A stretch of DNA of 64,000 bases from Alphaproteobacteria bacterium (lineage in GTDB: Bacteria > Pseudomonadota > Alphaproteobacteria > RF32 > CAG-239), in contig CAAGHP010000009.1 in NCBI GenBank assembly GCA_900769705.1, forward strand, positions 1-64,000. The letters are read 5' to 3'. This document shows, piece after piece, positions 49,448-57,756 of this stretch. The notes under the pieces are model-generated. The model was not told the DNA's origin, searched no databases, and saw nothing but the letters and a program-made list of their open reading frames with translations. Within the stretch, counting starts at the first letter, position 1, and every line of letters starts with the position of its first letter. The translations under genes and the position numbers were made by a program.

Positions 49448-50362
49448 TTATTTTTTGCTTTTTAGCTCATTTTTTTCTAATTCATTTTGAAGATACTTAT
49501 TGATTTTTTCGTTGGCATCAACGGCAGAGCGTGTCAAAAGCTTTTGCATCAGACTATCGGCAACCTGCTGTTCATCTTTATCCGCGGCAAACAAAATAAA
49601 ATGCGTTTGCTCATGCTGAATTGGCAAAAAATCATTGTAATGTGGCGATAAAACCTGCAATTCCACCACCATCTGCATTTTATGATTTGTATTATCAATC
49701 TTGTCGACAACCGCTTTTTTCAAAGCAGGCACAACCACAAAATCGGCTAAATCAATATTATCGGTCACAAAAAAATAGTCGCTGTGTGAAAACTGCTCTT
49801 TCAGCATATCAGTATAATGATTGGTATCCGTTCCATCCCAAAATGACATATTTTTAATGTACAGAAGTTTTTTCTCATTCAAATTTTTCGGTTTGAAAGC
49901 AGTCGCATTTTTAACCTCTTCAGCCACTTCCTCGGCCATTTTAACTTCTGCTTCCGGATTGATACGAGCCGGCTCAGCCGCTTCATTATGCTCTTTAATC
50001 AAGGCTTTCAGCTCATCAGTATTTATCTCCAAATTGCCGGTTACATTAACACATACCCGATTTGGCTCGGAAACGGTAATTTTATGCTCTACATTTTGCA
50101 GATATTCATCAATCAGCCGATAAGCAATAATATCTACCACAGACGGCAACAAATTCGTACCGTTTTTCTGAATAATACCGGAAGATTTAACTGCAATCAA
50201 ACTGGCTTTATCAACAGCGCGGTATTCCATGGTTTTAGCATCAAATCCCTGCTGTTTTTCGTCACAAGCGCTGGCTTCGACAGTCAATGAATTTTCCTGA
50301 GCCGGAACATTTTTTGCAAAACAAAGCAGCAGCAAGACAAAAGTAAGAACTTTACTGCTCAT
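49448..50362 (-). CDS. Exported envelope protein of unknown function (304 aa)
   Basis: A 304-residue protein with a cleavable signal peptide (SSKVLTFVLLLLCFAKNVPA). The N-terminal part (about 25-130) reads LTVEASACDEKQQGFDAKTM and RVCVNVTGNLEINTDELKAL, a strand-rich pattern similar to LPP20/FlgT-N-type domains (tentative). After an acidic linker, the second domain (LLYIKNMSFWDGTDTNHYTD, ADFVVVPALKKAVVDKIDNT, MQMVVELQVLSPHYNDFLPI) resembles CsgG/LpoB-like periplasmic folds (tentative). It follows the adjacent lipoprotein gene by 3 bases, so the two likely act together. Confidence 0.72.
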   Translation of the reverse strand: MSSKVLTFVLLLLCFAKNVPAQENSLTVEASACDEKQQGFDAKTMEYRAVDKASLIAVKSSGIIQKNGTNLLPSVVDIIAYRLIDEYLQNVEHKITVSEPNRVCVNVTGNLEINTDELKALIKEHNEAAEPARINPEAEVKMAEEVAEEVKNATAFKPKNLNEKKLLYIKNMSFWDGTDTNHYTDMLKEQFSHSDYFFVTDNIDLADFVVVPALKKAVVDKIDNTNHKMQMVVELQVLSPHYNDFLPIQHEQTHFILFAADKDEQQVADSLMQKLLTRSAVDANEKINKYLQNELEKNELKSKK

Positions 50363-50365
50363 TTT

Positions 50366-51013
50366 TTACCACCAACTACGGTCGCCGTCAGCCTGATGCA
50401 CAACTTCAGTCCACTCGCCTATTTTTATGCCATCAGTGCTTTTCAGCTCTATTGTATACTTGACAGCCGGAACTTGTTTAGTAGGTGTATCAAACCAATC
50501 GACTTGAGAATTTAATAAATAATCGGCTTTTTGAGGAGTGCGAGCTAAAATAATGCTGCTTACATTATCCAGCCTTTTCTTTATAGCCTGCACGCCTTTT
50601 TCCATGCCCTTAGGCAAATCCTGCGCTGTATATTCCGTGTCAGACACAAAAATTTTGACCGGCTTATCTTCAAACACAGCTTTAGTATCGTTTAACATAG
50701 AATTAACCGTGCGGTTAGCCGATATAACGTATATTTCCGGCAATTCAGGAATAATAGTTTGGGTTTGTTCTTCAGATTGCAGCGTATCACACGGGCAGCA
50801 GCGGCGTTTTTTCACCGTAGAAACAACTTCGGTAACCCGAGGTTTCAAAACCAGTGGTTCGGGCATAGCAGACGGACAGTTATTCTGCATGCACGAATAT
50901 GAACACGGCACGCCGACATTTTCTGTTTCAACATAAACAATTTGTTCCTCGGTATTTGCCGATGCACATCCGGCCACAGCAAACATAATGCTCACCACAA
51001 CTGCTTTTTTCAT
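50366..51013 (-). CDS. Cysteine-rich envelope lipoprotein (215 aa)
   Basis: The signal MKKAVVVSIMFAVAGC has the lipobox VAGC, so the mature protein is lipid-anchored. The next ~65 residues contain CSYSCMQNNC and KKRRCCPCDT cysteine clusters. The C-terminal domain (VNSMLNDTKAVFEDKPVKIF, ADYLLNSQVDWFDTPTKQVP, IKIGEWTEVVHQADGDRSWW) resembles LpoB/CsgG-type lipoproteins in layout (tentative). It ends in two tryptophans. It is the first gene of a pair with the exported protein at 49448. Confidence 0.75.
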   Translation of the reverse strand: MKKAVVVSIMFAVAGCASANTEEQIVYVETENVGVPCSYSCMQNNCPSAMPEPLVLKPRVTEVVSTVKKRRCCPCDTLQSEEQTQTIIPELPEIYVISANRTVNSMLNDTKAVFEDKPVKIFVSDTEYTAQDLPKGMEKGVQAIKKRLDNVSSIILARTPQKADYLLNSQVDWFDTPTKQVPAVKYTIELKSTDGIKIGEWTEVVHQADGDRSWW

Positions 51014-51148
51014 TTTAAAATTCTCCCGTTTACACTTAGTTTTTATTGTTACACGCTACTTTTTAAAAATACCTTAATATCCGCAAAAATTTGCTTGAAA
51101 AAATCTGTTTTCAACCTATTCTGAAATATATTTCAAAGGAGACGTTTT

Positions 51149-51586
51149 ATGCTCATCACATTTTTGGCTATCATAACTCCGTTTTTGGTGTTTATACAGC
51201 CGCTGCAGCGCAACCGTTTTTTTATATTGTACTTTGCATTGATGATGCTGTCAGCATACATAACCGAAAATCACTATTTTAGGGTTATAATGTTTTCGCA
51301 CAAGGCATTTTTAGTGTTTATTGTTTATCACTTAGCTTGTATAAATCTGGCCACTTTTATTGCCTACGGTGCTGATAAAAGGGCTGCTGAGCGCGGCGAT
51401 TGGCGCGTACCGGAAATACAGCTGCATGTCTTAGAGTTTTTAGGCGGCTGGCCCGGAGCTTTTATTGCCCAAAAATTTTTTCATCACAAAACAAAAAAAC
51501 GCAGCTTCCAAGCTATGTTTTGGCTAATGCTTGTCTTAGAGACTGCTGCGGTTTATATTATTTTAAAATATTTGAAATTGATTTAA
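51149..51586 (+). CDS. DUF1294 membrane protein
   Basis: A 145-residue inner-membrane protein with four predicted helices. The signature YGADKRAAERGDWRVPE, LEFLGGWPGAFIAQKFFHHK and TKKRSFQAMFW matches DUF1294. The function of the family is unknown; in other bacteria the domain can be fused to a cold-shock domain, but no such domain is present here. A strong AAAGGAGA lies eight bases before the ATG. The next gene follows after 12 bases. Confidence 0.9.
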   Translation: MLITFLAIITPFLVFIQPLQRNRFFILYFALMMLSAYITENHYFRVIMFSHKAFLVFIVYHLACINLATFIAYGADKRAAERGDWRVPEIQLHVLEFLGGWPGAFIAQKFFHHKTKKRSFQAMFWLMLVLETAAVYIILKYLKLI

Positions 51587-51598
51587 GGAGATTTTGTT

Positions 51599-53083
51599 AT
51601 GCGATATACCTTAGCTTTACTTTTAGCCGGAACAATTCTGAGCGGCGGCTCAATTTTTGCCACGCCGTCAGCGGCCGAACCAATTTTACTCAAAAACAGC
51701 AATAATAAGCTTACTTTAAGCATTTATAATCAAGATTTGGCGCTGGTTAAAGACACCAGAACCGCAGATTTGAAAGCAGGCACCGCCGAAGTTGTGTTTG
51801 ACGGCGTGGCTCAACAGATTCAGCCGGAAACCGCGATGCTTTACGGTCAGGATTTGAAAGTATTGGAACAAAACTACAGCTACAATGTTATTACCTACGA
51901 AAATCTGGTAAATCAGTCGGTCGGGCAAGAAGTTACAACCGTACGGCAAAATCCGCAAAACGGAGAAAATATATTCGAAAAAGCGGTTTTAATAGGTTCA
52001 ACCTACGGTCAGCCCGTACTCAAATTTCCATATGGTATTGAAACTAATTTCAGCGGCCGTATCGTTTTTGATAAAATTCCATCAGGAATCAGCGATAAAC
52101 CGACTTTAACCGCCAAAATTAACAATAAAAAAGCCGGCAACAAAAATCTGTTTTTAGCATATTTGACCGGCGGACTGAGCTGGAAAACCGACTATGTTGC
52201 CACAATTACAGACAAAAACAAACTGGATTTGACCGGCTGGGTTACAATTAACAATAATTCCGGCGTGGACTATGACAATGCCAAAATTCAACTGATTGCC
52301 GGCGATGTCAATATTGTACGGCAAAACATGCAGCCGCGTCTGATGATGGCAAAAATGAATATGATCAGCATGGATGCAGGCAGCAGCGAATCAGCGGCAC
52401 TGGGGGCAGTGGCTCCGGAACAGATAAGCAACTATGAACTCTATACCCTGCCGGCTATTACCAGTATTAAAGACAAACAAACAAAACAAGTCGGACTGAT
52501 TGAAAAATCAGGCGTTAAATATGTGAAAGAGCTTAATTTCAATTCGCCGTTTTATTTCGGCAGCTCGTATGAATTTGAAAAAAAGCACCCAAGCATCACA
52601 TATATTTTGGAAAACACCAAAAATGCCAACTTAGGCTTATCGCTGCCGTCAGGAACAATGCGTTTTTATGAAAATGACAAAAACGGCAATCTTCAGTTTA
52701 TTGGCTCGGCCGGTATCGGCAACACCGCCAAAGAAGAAACTTTGCGTCTGATTTTGGGCAATGCCTTTAATTTGACGCTGAAAGGTAAAGTCAGTAAAGT
52801 TTCGGAAAAAGAATTGGAGCGCAAACAAAAAAATCAGTGCTACAATATCAAGCTGCTGAAAACATACACCGCCGAAACGACCATAAGCAACGCAGATACG
52901 GAAATAAACAGCGTGATTATCAGCCAAAACTTTCCGGATAACTATAAAATAGTGAAAGAAAGCGCAAAAGGCAACGCAAAAAACGCTCAAATCAGACAAT
53001 GGACAGTTAATGTGCCGGCAAACGGCAAAACCGTGCTGTCATATACGGTTGAAATTCCACAGGATACTCGTATCTGCAATTAA
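51599..53083 (+). CDS. DUF4139 domain-containing exported protein
   Basis: A 494-residue exported protein. The signal peptide MRYTLALLLAGTILSGGSIF ends near ATPSAA. The mature part starts LTLSIYNQDLALVKDTRTAD and has LSWKTDYVATITDKNKLDLT then GWVTINNNSGVDYDNAKIQL, both classic for DUF4139; the end VNVPANGKTVLSYTVEIP is a beta-sandwich strand set. The family is periplasmic and its role is unknown. It is co-transcribed with the DUF1294 gene (12-base gap). Confidence 0.88.
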   Translation: MRYTLALLLAGTILSGGSIFATPSAAEPILLKNSNNKLTLSIYNQDLALVKDTRTADLKAGTAEVVFDGVAQQIQPETAMLYGQDLKVLEQNYSYNVITYENLVNQSVGQEVTTVRQNPQNGENIFEKAVLIGSTYGQPVLKFPYGIETNFSGRIVFDKIPSGISDKPTLTAKINNKKAGNKNLFLAYLTGGLSWKTDYVATITDKNKLDLTGWVTINNNSGVDYDNAKIQLIAGDVNIVRQNMQPRLMMAKMNMISMDAGSSESAALGAVAPEQISNYELYTLPAITSIKDKQTKQVGLIEKSGVKYVKELNFNSPFYFGSSYEFEKKHPSITYILENTKNANLGLSLPSGTMRFYENDKNGNLQFIGSAGIGNTAKEETLRLILGNAFNLTLKGKVSKVSEKELERKQKNQCYNIKLLKTYTAETTISNADTEINSVIISQNFPDNYKIVKESAKGNAKNAQIRQWTVNVPANGKTVLSYTVEIPQDTRICN

Positions 53084-53133
53084 GGCTGATAAATTTCAGC
53101 TTCTATACCGTTGCCAATAAAGCAATCAAACCG

Positions 53134-53155
53134 CCTCGCCCAGCCTTGGGCGAGG
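53134..53155 (+). other. Strong GC-rich hairpin after the DUF4139 gene
   Basis: CCTCGCCCA (53134-53142) pairs perfectly with TGGGCGAGG (53147-53155) around a four-base loop, 50 bases after the stop codon. No U-tract follows, so it may protect the mRNA 3' end or act as a weak terminator. Confidence 0.55.
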
Positions 53156-53291
53156 TATAATTTAAACATATATTTTTGCCGTTTTACAATAGGTTTTATA
53201 CAAAATAAACAATTTACCGATAAAACACAAAAAGACTTTACAAGCCTTTTGTTTACAGATATTATAAACATGAAAATGCAATAGCATTTTT

Positions 53292-53468
53292 AGGGCGTAG
53301 CAACCCTTTTATCATCAGTCGTTAAAGCATAAACGACTTAAATTTTATATGCCGATTTTCGCTTAGAGCGGATGTCGGCTGAATAAGGCTATGCGCTGAA
53401 TAAGCCGAGCCGTTTGATGATATACGGTTTGCTAACATCCGCCCGCTTTTGAATAGCGGGTTTTGTTT
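53292..53468 (+). ncRNA. Candidate structured RNA with terminal hairpin, upstream of a pilin-like gene
   Basis: Several stems can be drawn: AGGG/CCCT (53292-53307), GTCGTT/AACGAC (53318-53337), GCCGA/TCGGC enclosing CGCT/AGCG (53351-53379), CGGCT/AGCCG (53376-53407), CCGT/ACGG (53410-53427) and a terminator-like CCCGCT/AGCGGG followed by TTTTGTTTT (53442-53468). GCGGATGT (53368-53375) also pairs perfectly with ACATCCGC (53435-53442), which excludes the first hairpin, and TATCATCA (53310-53317) pairs with TGATGATA (53415-53422) as a possible pseudoknot. No known riboswitch signature was recognised. Confidence 0.45.
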
Positions 53469-53500
53469 TACATACAACAAATTAAACGGAGGTTAGAAAT

Positions 53501-54136
53501 ATGAGTAAAAATTCTGAAAAAGGGCGTTCAATGATTGAAATGCTTGGTGTTTTAGCTATCGTCGGGGTGCTGAGTGTCGGCGGCATCGCTGGATATTCTA
53601 AAGCTATGGAAAAGTTTAAAATAAACAAAGCAATAGAAGAATATAGCTATCTGATAAACGGTATGCTTGATTATGTAGAATTTGCGCAAAAATATAAATC
53701 CGACCAAACATATGTAGGTGCCACACAAATAGCGGAAGCAGCAGGTCTTATTCCGCAAACCTGGATAAGAAGAAGCGATTACGCCGTAGATGATGCCTAT
53801 GGGAACTACTTGCAAGTTTATATTAACGCTTCATCACATAATTTAGTTATAGATTTTTATTTGCAAGGAATGAGCAAAGCCGAAACCAATCAATATACAC
53901 AAACATTTTCCGGCAAACTATGTACGGAAATTTTCAATAATATAGTTATTCCTTTAAATAGTGCAATTCTTAAAGCCAGCCTCTTCCGCTCAAAAAACGG
54001 AAGCAAAACATACTACGGACAATCAACCTGCTCCGGTAAAGCAAAATGTATCAGAGATATGACACTAAACGATGTACATGATACATGCAATTATTGCACC
54101 GGAGAAGACAGCTGCGCCATAACCTTATTCTTTTGA
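53501..54136 (+). CDS. Type IV pilin-like protein 1
   Basis: A 211-residue pilin-like protein. A short basic leader MSKNSEKG precedes the prepilin-type cleavage site G|RSMIEMLGVLAIVGVLSV, with Glu at +5 as in type IV pilins, and the helix continues GGIAGYSKAMEKFKINKAIE. The C-terminal domain has four or more cysteines (STCSGKAKCIRDMTL, TCNYCTGEDSC) that could form disulfides. GGAGG lies nine bases before the ATG. It stands alone behind the candidate structured RNA. No pilus-assembly genes are nearby, so assembly must use genes elsewhere, or the protein is a pseudopilin-like secreted factor. Confidence 0.85.
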   Translation: MSKNSEKGRSMIEMLGVLAIVGVLSVGGIAGYSKAMEKFKINKAIEEYSYLINGMLDYVEFAQKYKSDQTYVGATQIAEAAGLIPQTWIRRSDYAVDDAYGNYLQVYINASSHNLVIDFYLQGMSKAETNQYTQTFSGKLCTEIFNNIVIPLNSAILKASLFRSKNGSKTYYGQSTCSGKAKCIRDMTLNDVHDTCNYCTGEDSCAITLFF

Positions 54137-54210
54137 TTTTCCGGTTGACTTATAGGGTGAGGCTGTTATAAAATTGGAGTGTAAACAACCTAATTTTAGA
54201 GGAAATAAAG

Positions 54211-54524
54211 ATGAAAAATAAGCTAAGCAAAGGTCTCTCTCCGCAAATCCTAAACATCTGATTAAAGGCGCATTTTTTGCCGCTCAGCGTGTTTTTGCAG
54301 AGTTCGGCAATCACACATTCGGAAATAACACATTCAGTAGCTACTCTATAAAGGGTTATAGATTGCTTCGCTGCGCTCGCAATGACGCCGAAAGAAACAA
54401 CATCGCATTTAAGGGTTGGGATGTTGTGCGTCAATACGCCTTAAAATTCTTCAAAACTGCGGAGAGCAGTGTAGATAAAGTGGTTTCTAGCTGCGAGAAA
54501 AATCCTAGTGTACATGGGAGGTAC
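54211..54524 (+). pseudogene. Frameshifted upstream part of pilin-like gene 2
   Basis: AGAGGAAATAAAG is an excellent ribosome site for the ATG at 54211, but the frame stops after 16 codons (TGA at 54259). Removing one TC from the TCTCTCTC tract (54234-54241 region) would join this start to the downstream pilin frame without a stop (ANPKHLIKGAFFAAQRVFAE and onward). The stretch also carries a REP-like repeat. It is either an indel-inactivated long leader or a variable switch; expression then depends on the internal start at 54525. Confidence 0.45.
54357..54387. repeat. REP-like palindromic repeat
   Basis: The stretch includes GATTGCTTCGCTGCGCTC and GCAATGACG, i.e. CGTCATTGCGAGCG on the other strand, a widespread bacterial interspersed repeat that folds as GATTGC/GCAATG-type hairpin. 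Here it lies inside the frame upstream of pilin-like gene 2 and is translated as LLRCARND in that frame. Confidence 0.7.
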
Positions 54525-55214
54525 ATGAATTTTTTGAGACAGCGTAAAACCGCTTTAGATGCACCGCTATATGCGGTTTCAGCCGGGCGTTCCATGATAG
54601 AAATGCTTGGCGTTTTGGTTATTATTGCCGTTTTAAAAGTCGGAGGAATCGCCGGTTATTCTAAAGCGATGCAAAAGTATAAAATAAATAAAATGCTTGA
54701 TGATTATACTATGCTTATCACAAATATTTTAGAGCATTTGGACGAGTTTGAACATGTCAGTAAAAATTCTTCCCAAATAGGATTGGTCGATGTTTTACAA
54801 GCTTCCGGTATCATTCCGCCAAGCTGGAAAAAAATGAATAGTCTTCAAATATGGGATTCCAACGGTAATTTACTCTCTTTCTATTCCTCTTTCAGCAGTT
54901 TTTATTTTATCATAAATATAGGAGGACATAGTGTTGATTCGCAAGGAACGGAAATCGCCGGAGGCTTTTCCCAAGATATTTGCTTAACCTTATTCAAAGA
55001 CCTGATAAAACCTCTACACTATCCAATTACATCAATTATGATATATGGCAAGAAAGGCTATTTCTTAGCTTTCGGAGATGCTTTTTGTGACGATTATATA
55101 AAAAAATGCCTTAGCAATCTAACTCTCAGCGAGATGAAACAGGCTTGTGAAATATGCAACGACAACACTTATTGTGAGATGAATCTTAGATTTTTTTCGA
55201 CCGTATCCAGATAA
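54525..55214 (+). CDS. Type IV pilin-like protein 2
   Basis: Start chosen at ATG 54525 because it gives a 21-residue basic leader (MNFLRQRKTALDAPLYAVSA, then G) ahead of the prepilin site G|RSMIEMLGVLVIIAVLKV; GGGAGG lies only three bases before, so initiation may be weak. The 229-residue product continues GGIAGYSKAMQKYKINKMLD and has a C-terminal domain with spaced cysteines (AFCDDYIKKCLSNLTL, ACEICNDNTYCEMNLRF). It is paralogous to pilin-like protein 1 and to the fragment at 32915. The frame is open upstream to about 54222 through a REP-like insertion. Confidence 0.75.
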   Translation: MNFLRQRKTALDAPLYAVSAGRSMIEMLGVLVIIAVLKVGGIAGYSKAMQKYKINKMLDDYTMLITNILEHLDEFEHVSKNSSQIGLVDVLQASGIIPPSWKKMNSLQIWDSNGNLLSFYSSFSSFYFIINIGGHSVDSQGTEIAGGFSQDICLTLFKDLIKPLHYPITSIMIYGKKGYFLAFGDAFCDDYIKKCLSNLTLSEMKQACEICNDNTYCEMNLRFFSTVSR

Positions 55215-55267
55215 CTATATACATTACATGTTATTTATGTATTTTACTCGCTGTTTCATTTTTTACT

Positions 55268-55302
55268 AAAACCCCGCCGGAAGGGTAAAACCTGCGGCGG
55301 GG
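55268..55302 (-). terminator. Terminator of pgk
   Basis: Minus-strand stem CCCCGCCG/CGGCGGGG followed by TTTT, about 20 bases after the pgk stop codon. Confidence 0.88.
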
Positions 55303-55322
55303 TAAAAAATCAAAAATTATGA

Positions 55323-56531
55323 TTATTTTTTCATAATCACAACACCTGGCAATTCTTTGCCTTCCATCCATTCAAGGAAAGCACCGCCTGCGGTTGAAAC
55401 GTATGTGAATTTTGTATCAACACCGGCATTTGCCAAAGCAGAAACCGTATCACCGCCGCCGGCAACAGATGTTAATTTGCCAGCTTCAGTCAAAGCTGCA
55501 GCGTATTGAGCAACTTTGTTGGTAGCGTTGTCAAAAGGCTTCAATTCAAATGCACCCAACGGGCCGTTCCAAACCAAAGTTTTGCATTCATCAAGTTTTT
55601 TGTTGATGTTTTCAATAGATTTTTTACCAACATCGAGCAATGTGCCGTCAGCCGGAATTTTATCCAAATCATAAGTTGCGTGTTCAGCGTTTGCGGCAAA
55701 TTCTTTAGCCGAAACAATATCAGACGGCAAAATGATTTCGCAGTTATTTGCTTTTGCAGTAGCCAAAATTTCTTTAGCTGTGTCGAGCATATCCATTTGC
55801 ACCAATGAGTTCTTTTCATTGATAGCGTCTACACCCTGAACTTTCAAGAAAGTATGAGCCATACCGCCGGCAATAACCAATTTATCTACTTTTTTAACCA
55901 AATTGTTCAACAAATCCAATTTGGTAGAAACTTTAGAACCGCCGACAATAGCCATCAACGGGCGTTTCGGGTCGTTCAAACCTGTTGTCAAAGCGTTTAC
56001 TTCTTCAGCCATCAACAAACCCATTGCAGACGGACGCAATTTAGCGGCAGCCACAATAGAAGCGTGAGCGCGGTGAGCTGTTGAGAAAGCGTCAGAAACA
56101 TAAACATCGGCAGGTTTAACCAATTCTGCTGCCCAAGCTTCATCGCCTTTTTTCTCTTCATTGTAATAGCGCAAGTTTTCCAACAACAAAACTTCGTCAG
56201 CTTTCATAGCTTTAACGGCGTCGGCAACTTTTTCGCCGATGCAATCGTCAACAAACACAACATGTTTGCCCAAAGCTTTTTCCAATTCCGGAGCAACGTG
56301 GCTCAAAGAATTTTTAACATCGCCCTTGCCTTCCGGACGGCCAAAGTGAGAAATAACCACAACTTTAGCGCCTTTTTCCATCAACAATTTAATGGTTGGA
56401 ACCGTACGGTCAATACGAGCGGTGTTGGTTACGTGGAAATTTTCATCCATAGGCACATTCAAATCGGCGCGCAACATAACAACTTTGCCGTTCAAATTAC
56501 CTAAATCTTCAATAGTTTTATATCCTTGCAT
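55323..56531 (-). CDS. pgk: Phosphoglycerate kinase
   Basis: Makes ATP from 1,3-bisphosphoglycerate in glycolysis. The 402-residue monomer has the substrate-binding VVMLRADLNVPMDENFHVTN, SHFGRPEGKG, LLLENLRYYNEEKKGD, the hinge and nucleotide-binding VGGSKVSTKLDLLNNLVKKV, and GGGDTVSALANAG near the C-terminus. Length is typical. It lies downstream of gap in the usual glycolytic order, with a gap of 97 bases containing a possible attenuating hairpin. Confidence 0.97.
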   Translation of the reverse strand: MQGYKTIEDLGNLNGKVVMLRADLNVPMDENFHVTNTARIDRTVPTIKLLMEKGAKVVVISHFGRPEGKGDVKNSLSHVAPELEKALGKHVVFVDDCIGEKVADAVKAMKADEVLLLENLRYYNEEKKGDEAWAAELVKPADVYVSDAFSTAHRAHASIVAAAKLRPSAMGLLMAEEVNALTTGLNDPKRPLMAIVGGSKVSTKLDLLNNLVKKVDKLVIAGGMAHTFLKVQGVDAINEKNSLVQMDMLDTAKEILATAKANNCEIILPSDIVSAKEFAANAEHATYDLDKIPADGTLLDVGKKSIENINKKLDECKTLVWNGPLGAFELKPFDNATNKVAQYAAALTEAGKLTSVAGGGDTVSALANAGVDTKFTYVSTAGGAFLEWMEGKELPGVVIMKK

Positions 56532-56552
56532 TGTTTTTCCTTACATATTCAT

Positions 56553-56620
56553 AAAAAACTCTCCCCGCCCAAGCTAAAAGCAGCAGCACTAAGCCAACCG
56601 CTTTTCGCCTGAAACGGGGA
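56553..56620 (-). other. Hairpin between gap and pgk
   Basis: On the minus strand TCCCCG and CGGGGA (56615-56620 and 56562-56567) pair around a 47-base loop that has its own structure, followed by AGAGTTTTTT. This could partly terminate transcription after gap and lower pgk expression (inference). Confidence 0.45.
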
Positions 56621-56628
56621 ACAAAAAA

Positions 56629-57636
56629 TTAGCCGTTTACTTTAGCCATGTGGGCAATCAAATCCAAAACTTTGTTTGAATAACCCCATTCATTGTCGTA
56701 CCAGCTGATTACTTTTACGAAAGTATCTGTCAATTGAATACCGGCTTTGGCATCAAAGATAGATGTGTGAGAATCGCCCAAGAAATCAGAAGAAACAACT
56801 GCATCTTCTGTGTAGCCCAAAATGCCTTTCAATTCGCCTTCAGAAGCTTTCTTCATAGCAGCGCAAATTTCTTCATAAGTGGCAGGTTTAGCCAAGTTGG
56901 CTGTCAAGTCTACAACAGAAACGTCCAAAGTCGGAACACGCATAGACATACCAGTCAATTTGCCGTTCAAAGCCGGAATAACTTTACCAACAGCTTTTGC
57001 AGCACCGGTAGAAGAAGGAATAATGTTGCCGGAAGCAGCACGACCGCCTCTCCAATCTTTTGCAGACGGACCATCAACAGTTTTTTGAGTAGCGGTTGTA
57101 GAGTGAACAGTTGTCATCAAACCATCTTTAATGCCAAATGTGTCGTTCAAAACTTTGGCGATTGGTGCCAAGCAGTTTGTGGTGCAAGATGCGTTAGAAA
57201 CAAACTGAGTGCCTTTAACATAAGAATCAGTGTTTACGCCGCACACAAACATCGGAGTGTCATCTTTAGAAGGTGCAGACATAACAACATATTTAGCACC
57301 GGCGTCAATGTGACCTTGAGATTTTTCTTTTGTCAGGAACAAACCTGTAGATTCTACAACATAATCAGCTTTAATGTCGCCCCATTTCAAATCTGCAGGG
57401 TTCTTTTCTGCAGTAACGCGGATAGCTTTGCCGTTTACAACCAATTTACCGTCTTTAACTTCAACAGTACCGTTGAAACGACCGTGCATTGTGTCATATT
57501 TCAGCATATAAGCCATATATTCAACATCAATCAAATCGTTAATGCCGACGATTTCAATATCATTTCTTGCCTGAGCAGCGCGGAAAACCAAACGGCCGAT
57601 ACGACCGAATCCATTAATACCAACGCGAACAACCAT
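56629..57636 (-). CDS. gap: Glyceraldehyde-3-phosphate dehydrogenase
   Basis: NAD(P)-dependent enzyme of glycolysis. The 335-residue product starts MVVRVGINGFGRIGRLVFRA, has the catalytic cysteine in FVSNASCTTNCLAPIAKVLN (near residue 152), the catalytic His in TTVHSTTATQ, GAAKAVGKVIPALNGKLTGM and the C-terminal SWYDNEWGYSNKVLDLIAHM. An AGGAGA site lies six bases before the ATG. It precedes pgk on the same strand. A 339-codon open frame antisense to it is a codon-usage shadow. Confidence 0.97.
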   Translation of the reverse strand: MVVRVGINGFGRIGRLVFRAAQARNDIEIVGINDLIDVEYMAYMLKYDTMHGRFNGTVEVKDGKLVVNGKAIRVTAEKNPADLKWGDIKADYVVESTGLFLTKEKSQGHIDAGAKYVVMSAPSKDDTPMFVCGVNTDSYVKGTQFVSNASCTTNCLAPIAKVLNDTFGIKDGLMTTVHSTTATQKTVDGPSAKDWRGGRAASGNIIPSSTGAAKAVGKVIPALNGKLTGMSMRVPTLDVSVVDLTANLAKPATYEEICAAMKKASEGELKGILGYTEDAVVSSDFLGDSHTSIFDAKAGIQLTDTFVKVISWYDNEWGYSNKVLDLIAHMAKVNG

Positions 57637-57756
57637 ATTATTATTCTCCTAAGTCAAATTGTTGTGCGGACAGCCCCGCACGGGCATATAGTTTCAAAAA
57701 CTGGGCTTAATTTAGCATTAAAGATGAAATTTTCAAGTAAAATCTTCATCTAAAGT

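Noticed and set aside
53080..53271. 63-aa minus-strand ORF over the hairpin after the DUF4139 gene
   Set aside because: It encodes the GC-rich hairpin, has no promoter or ribosome site and overlaps the stop of the DUF4139 gene.
53292..53468. Two-piece tmRNA or integron attC site
   Set aside because: No CCA-ended acceptor pair or tag-coding frame was found, and the R' and R'' core-site pattern of attC is absent; the multi-stem layout fits a leader RNA better.
54150..54434. 94-aa minus-strand ORF containing IASAAKQSI
   Set aside because: This is the translated REP-like repeat and the antisense of the pilin leader region, not a gene.
56734..57753. 339-codon open frame opposite gap
   Set aside because: Same reason: antisense shadow of a conserved glycolytic gene, no start signals, low-complexity composition.
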